Source: Saccopteryx bilineata (taxonomy: Eukaryota > Chordata > Mammalia > Chiroptera > Emballonuridae). Taken from it: a stretch of 64,000 bases of DNA. Position numbers and translations under genes: made by a program. The stretch is from NCBI RefSeq assembly GCF_036850765.1, contig NC_089498.1, positions 74,254,305 to 74,318,304 of the forward strand, read 5' to 3'. The notes below the pieces were generated by a model. That model worked only from the letters and a program-made list of their open reading frames with translations, was not told the origin of the DNA and searched no databases. Below, piece after piece: positions 58,911 to 64,000 of the stretch (the first letter of the stretch is position 1; each line of letters starts with the position of its first letter).

Positions 58911-60901
58911 GCCATCTGCAGCAGGCTTCCCTCCATAGTTGCTGCTCCTCCTCGCTTAGCCAAGTTACAGTCACATTCCCCAGGAACCCAGGCTAGGAGC
59001 TTCCTACATTCAACATCCCATGCCCTAGGGACCTCCCTCTTCTACAGGATGCTAAGAAAGAAGAGATTAGACATGGTGCTTACTGACTGGGAGGTTCAGT
59101 GATCTGCTAACAGAAGCTGCAGGAACCCACATGTGGTTGGACTCACAGCTCTTCTCTGTGAGCACAGGACGCCAAGCAACACAGACACAGGGAAGGGCTG
59201 CAGGAAACCAGCGCAGGCTTCCCGAGTCCTCTCCCCGCAGTCACATGGACACGCTTCATTCCTCCCTGTTGTGACAAGATGTGAAACGTTTTCCACTAGG
59301 GAAGCACATCAGAGAACCGGTGCCAGGGTGTTTATTGGGGGCTGGTCAAACAGTTACCCCCTGCCTAGCACAGACCAAATTCCTGGTTCCCCAAAGGAAA
59401 GCAGGTGTTCAGCATGAGCTATAGTGTTTGCACAAACGATTTAGGCACAGTGAGCGCCTTCTCTCCGAGAATCGTGGGAACCATCCTGAAATCTAAGTTC
59501 CCAGACTCTGGCCAAGGGCCAGGCTTGCAAGCAGGCCTTTCGAAGAACGGCTCTCTCAGGCCTGCTCTGCTAACAGCGCAGTTCCCAAAGGAGGGGCATT
59601 GGACCCAGGCCCTGAAAGTCAGGAACAATACTGAAAGGACAGAACCCTGTCAGGTTGGACCCAATTACTTCTCCAGCCTTCATCTGAACCTCTTCTCAAC
59701 TCCCGGTGGTACAACACACCCTAGCTGAGTGGCAGCAGCCCCCTTTGCACAAGGCATGTCCCTGCCAGGGTGTCACAGTGTCCAGCCCTCCTGATTGTCA
59801 CACAGGCCCTGTCACCTGTCATAGTGACTTTGCAGCCCTGGAGAGCCCCTTCCTGCACCAGCCAGAACTCAGTTGTGAGTGGTCAGTCGGGTGTGATACT
59901 GCCATCTCAATTGGCCTGTGGGGCTCCTAAGGCTGGCTGGATCTTACTTCTCTCTGCGTCATTTCCCACCCCCACCCAACTCCCTCCCTCCATGCCCTGA
60001 TAAACAGAGAGGCCTACATCCAAAAGGGGCTCAATAAACCCAGCTGTGTGACCCTCTCTCCATGGGTCAAGGATAGTACTCAGACCAGATGAGTACTGAC
60101 ATCTTTGGAATTTGATGACTCCAGGATTCTGAGTACGTGAATATCAGATTCAGTGTAGCCACCTGAGTCCTGAGCAAGGCAGGCCCTGGAGCCCAGCATG
60201 TGGGCAAAAGGAATGCATAAGGTACAAACCCAAAGAGACCAAATTAGACAGAGTCCGAAGCCCGCCGGGCACCAGGCTGCAGGGGAACAAAGCCAGGAGC
60301 CCAGCATCACTCGCCTGTGCTCGCTCCTGTGGGGCAGGACCTCCGCTGGGCTGCAAGTGAGCAGGAGCACTCAAGCCCGGCCCAGGGGGCTCGCCTCAGC
60401 AGAGGGGGGCCCCTCCTGCTGGTTCTCAGTGTCCTTGTGCAGATATACTTCACATTGAGTGCTTAACTGCTGCCCAGTCCTGGGCTGGTCCCCCAGGCAA
60501 GGCAAGTGTTGGAGGAGCCAGCTACGGCCAGCTTCCTGGCATGGGTTTGGTGAGCAGGCTGGGGCTGGGGTGGAGGGAAGGCTGCCCTGCTGGCGTGCAG
60601 TCTCCAGTGGTGTCTCTCACTGACCATGCATGTGACTGAGAGGACACAGTGCAGGAAGGGGTCTCCTCCCCCACCTGGGCCCAGGAAAGCAAATGTTCAA
60701 GGGAAACCACCCACCCTCTCATTTTGTGGTGGGAATCAGGAAAGGAGGGGAGCTGGAGCAGAAGCCTGACCCCAGGGTCAGCCCAGCCTTCTCCAGCAGC
60801 CAACTCACCCAGAGTGAGAGGCGTGAAGGCGTCCAGGCTTCTAGAGAAGCAGCACAAGTCCTATCAGATCTTCCCATAAGCAGCCTGAAGTAATTTCTGA
60901 A
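58911..60901. other. Intergenic DNA with no recognised feature
   Basis: Unique-looking and moderately GC-rich. An L2/MIR-like GGGGCTCAATAAACCC lies near 60025-60040. No exon of the neighbouring human gene SPOCK2 was recognised on either strand. Confidence 0.45.
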
Positions 60902-61486
60902 AGCATTTCGCTATTCACCTGACCCAGAAAACCCCACAAAAATCATGCAAATCAAGAGGTTTAAACCTTCATATTCACTTAAGAACACTCATAAAACTGC
61001 CCAGGTCATCAAGAGTATGCATATCCCCCAAAGCCACCAAGTATCTGAAGGATGTCTCTTTACAGAAGCAATGTTGCCACTCTGTCATTACAATGGCGGA
61101 GTTGGTAGGTGTGCCCAAGCCAAAGAGTGGGGCTGGATACAGGGTCAGTGGCCCCGAAAGTGCTGAATTTCTGTGGGACACGCTTAAAAAGGCAGACAGT
61201 AATGCTGAACTTAAGGCTTTAGATGCAGATTCTCTGGTCATGGGGCACATCCAGGTAACAAAGCTCCCAAAACGCAGTGCAGAATTTACAGAGCTCACGG
61301 GCGGATTACCCCTCCCACGAGCCCTCCTTGCCGTGCTGAGAGGATCCTCACTGAAAAGGGGCAGGTTGTTCCTAAACCAGAGAGGAGGCTGCACAGAAGA
61401 AAAAGATGTCCCAGAAAAAAACTGAAGAAACAAAAGCTTACAGCCTGGGAATGAATTCAGCATAAAATAAATGCAAATAAAAGATC
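60902..61486 (+). pseudogene. RPL17: RPL17 processed pseudogene (60S ribosomal protein L17)
   Basis: This is an intronless, decayed copy of the mRNA for ribosomal protein L17 (uL22), a component of the 60S subunit near the peptide exit tunnel. Frames reading FRYSPDPENPTK, KNTHKTAQVIKSMHI, YNGGVGRCAQAKEWGW, and [19 protein letters not shown] with DADSLV line up in RPL17 order across the segment. The start codon position (about 60903) has lost ATG. One-base indels shift the frame after PTK (about 60940), restore it near 60985, shift it again after SMHI, restore it before YNGG, and shift it after WPRK (about 61160). A stop-equivalent TGA is at 61452-61454 and an AATAAA at 61466-61471, followed by only a short A-rich tail. 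Lack of introns shows retroposition; no promoter is evident and no protein is expected. Confidence 0.93.
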
Positions 61487-61640
61487 TGTTGGCAGCTCAG
61501 AGCATGGCCCCTGGTGCCACGCAGCCCGGGTCAAAGTCCCAGCTTGGCCACTTAGCCACGTGCTCTTTGCCACCCATGACCTCCCCATCTGTAAAGGGGG
61601 AACAGTGAGAGAATTTGTCAGTGTGTGACTGGTTCTTGTC
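61487..61640 (+). repeat. MIR SINE fragment
   Basis: CAGCTCAGAGCATGGCCCC, CAAAGTCCCAGCTTGGCCAC and CCTCCCCATCTGTAAAGGGG follow the sense MIR order, directly after the RPL17 copy. Confidence 0.7.
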
Positions 61641-63599
61641 CATAGATGATGAGGGCTCAGATGAAATCCTGTGTGGGAAGGCTCTGGCAGGGCTGAGCCT
61701 GAGGTCAACATCTGCCCCGGCCACTAGTGTCGGTGACACAACCATCTAGCCTCAGCCCCCTCCCATCACAGGGCGGTGGTGCTTGCCTCTTCTAGCCTTT
61801 TCCCTGAACTTTAGGAAGCACATGCTTCACGGGCTGGCCACGGACTCCTAAAATTCCCAGCATCCCCCTGCCTGGACACAGGTTCCTCTAAATGTCCCAA
61901 ACAGATGCACTTGGTCATCTGAGGCAGAAAGATGGCTGCTACGGCTCGCATTTCTGCTCCAGGATTCCCTTTACAACACAATTAACTGCCTTCAAATGTG
62001 TGAGCCCTTGGGATTAATTAGAGTGAATGTGGAACATTAGAGAGGGAGTAAATCCTAAAACCAATTTCTGGATTCATACCTTTGCACTCTCCGCAGAATC
62101 ATAACAAAACTGGGCAACCCAGTCCAATCTGGTCATCCACCAGGTGGGGAAACCGAGTCTCATGGAGCAGTGTTGACCCGAGGTCAGGGCAGAGCCAGGC
62201 GAGTCCAGTGTGCTCCCTTCTCCAGGCTCCGCCCCGGCACTCACGCCCCCTTCCGTGTTCACACGTGACTGGTGTATGAAGGCGCGGATTCTCTGCGGTA
62301 TTTACTATCTCAGGGGAGTAACACCAGGAGCGCGGCAGAGCGTGGGCTGACGCTGGATTCAGGCAGGCCTGGGTGGCATCGTGGCTTACCGTGTACAACC
62401 GCATGAGCCCAGGCCACCCCAGAGGGGTCCTCCCAGCCCACCCTCCACAGGTCTTTCGTACACAGTTGTCTCTTGTATAACTGGGCGTAGGTGGGTAATA
62501 GGGGGTTACACAACACAATATAAAAAGCACATAGGATGTTGATGGGAACAATCATTTGTTTTCCCTCCTCTCCCTCACCTGTTTTGCTCAAAAATTAATT
62601 TTAAAAGGCTGTTTAACGTTAGAGTTTTATTGTTGTTAGTTGCTTGCTCTTTTGTTCTTGGTCGAACCCACCTCTTCTCCAAACCCCTCCTCCCCCCACC
62701 CACAACCCCCTGCAAGGGTGTGAGACCAGCCCCAGCCCCAGGCAGGCCCTGCTGGCCGGCAGGGGAAGGCTGGTTCTGGTCCTCAACACCCGTACAGGTT
62801 TGCGTGTGGTTTGTCTTTTTTCTTTCAGATTTGTTCTCAGGCTCAAGTTATTCTCCCAAGAGCAGTAAATATACACAGTCCCTGTCCTCAGGAGGCAAAA
62901 TCCTGAGGTAGAACGACGCACCAGAATGAGGTGGCACCCACAGGGTGAGGGGACCGGTGCCAGGGGGCCGTGTCTGAGGTGGGCAGTGAGTGCTGACTGA
63001 ATGACTCAGCAATGGGGCCATCCCCAGCAATGCTCTCTTTGCTACTGGCCGTGAGAACCCCGGCTGCCAGATACAGTGATAATGGATGTATTGTTCCAGA
63101 AGCCAGGGCGTAGCCTGGCCTCCATCTCCCAGTTGCCTGAACAAATTGTTGATTGACTGCAAACGCCAACATTTCCCTGCAGGTTGAGGATGCTCACTCA
63201 GGGGGTTCCAGGCTGCAGGCTCCTCAGTGACTGGTTCCCAGGCCTGGCTGGTGACTGATGAGATGTTGGATGAAACAATAAAACGGAAACCCCCTGCCAG
63301 GAAACTTCCTGCTCCCACCCTTGAACTGGCCAGCAGGTCTCACGCAGGCCCCGCCCAGAGATGAAGGGCCAGTCCTGACTCCTCAAAGGCTTATTCCTGC
63401 CCTGGTCTCTCACATCCTGTTCTCACATGAGGGACACACCCTGCTTCTGTCTGATAGCACACATATGGCTGCACATTAACCTCAGCTGGGAACAAATACA
63501 CTGATGCCTGGGCCCCAACCCAGAACAATAAAATCCAAATCTCCAGGGGTAACAGTGACCCTCCTCTGAGCACTTATGGGCCATATGGGGAGCACAGTT
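61641..63599. other. Intergenic DNA with no recognised feature
   Basis: No gene supported. An AT-rich patch with ATTAATTAG at about 61975-62060 lacks a repeat signature. Open frames of up to 156 codons (62848-63318, minus) have no protein features. Confidence 0.45.
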
Positions 63600-63770
63600 C
63601 CTGGGCACTGATGGCAGCCATCTTTGTGTCAGATGGTAGATAAGAAGCAGAATCCAGGCTTTGTCCCTCACTAGCAAATATACTTGGTCAAGTCACCAAA
63701 TCTCTCTGAGACTCAGTTTCCTCATCTGCAAAATGGGCATTAATAATAATGCCTACCTCAGGCTGACATA
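63600..63770 (+). repeat. MIR SINE
   Basis: AGACTCAGTTTCCTCATCTG, CAAAATGGGCATTAATAATAA and TGCCTACCTCAGGCTGAC follow the sense MIR order. Confidence 0.8.
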
Positions 63771-64000
63771 AGATGCTTCCACTGACCCATACCAACCTCA
63801 AGTCCATCTCTAACTAGCAGTTCCTCTATTTCCAAAACCACAGGTTCCTACAAGCCCAGAGTGAACCAGTTCCCAGGAATCTCCGTCCCTGTCTCTATCC
63901 ACTTTCTCCTTCATCCTGCATGCTGCGAGTAGCTCCTTATCAAGACACATCGCTCTTCACTTCCTTTCAGAAGACTCCTGAACCTCCAAGTCTGACCTTG
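63771..64000. other. Window end, no recognised feature
   Basis: Unique-looking sequence to the window edge; nothing supportable. Confidence 0.4.

Noticed and set aside
61093..61425. 110-codon frame as a possible novel gene
   Set aside because: It is largely frame-shifted RPL17 pseudogene sequence; only the SAEFLWDTL to DADSLV part is in the RPL17 frame.
58860..64000. SPOCK2 exons expected from human gene order
   Set aside because: I looked for its conserved cysteine-rich, calcium-binding and thyroglobulin-type motifs on the minus strand and saw none; absence is not proven without alignment.

Overview
This window is nuclear DNA from a placental mammal, very probably a bat. The main clue is a large set of tRNA-derived SINEs of several subtypes: a GGCCGGTTGGCTCAGCGGTAGAGC-headed type, a CCTGACCTGTGGTGGCGCAGTGG-headed type and a CCTGACCAGGCGGTGGYGCAG-headed type. 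From memory these resemble the SINEs of horseshoe bats and their relatives (Rhinolophoidea). The short non-autonomous hAT transposons with clean 8-bp target duplications also fit a bat. The species assignment is inference; 'mammal' is certain from the gene and from the MIR, L2, L1, MaLR and MER20 fossils.

Only one protein-coding gene is supported: CHST3, chondroitin 6-O-sulfotransferase 1, on the + strand. Positions 1-11449 are intron 1 (the non-coding first exon is presumed upstream of the window). Exon 2 is 11450-11674 with the start codon at 11535. Intron 2 is 11675-12872. Exon 3 starts at 12873, carries the rest of the 472-residue protein to the stop at 14149-14151, and continues into a long 3' UTR that may end near the AATAAA at 19493.

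Downstream of CHST3, about 19.5-64 kb, I see no further functional gene. It is intergenic DNA built from layered transposon insertions: a 4.4-kb antisense L1 with an internal ORF2 deletion and two SINE passengers (31.5-35.9 kb); a SINE inside a hAT element inside an older L1 (27.0-28.2 kb); MIR elements cut by LTRs, an L1 or SINEs (31.5-37.1 and 41.1-42.1 kb); MaLR LTRs (36.6 and 53.9 kb); an RTE-clade LINE scrap (29.3 kb); a perfect (GGAAA)22 array (49.2 kb); and a decayed RPL17 processed pseudogene (60.9-61.5 kb). In human the next gene is SPOCK2 on the opposite strand; none of its exons were recognised here.

The CHST3 product is a Golgi type II membrane enzyme that acts on chondroitin sulfate; no other gene in the window can be linked to it. 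I found no undescribed multi-gene system. The most informative signals are datable nested insertions with intact target duplications, and a stem region of CHST3 that looks unlike the human one. Repeat family names are from recognition by eye; ends without a quoted target duplication are accurate to roughly 10-50 bases.
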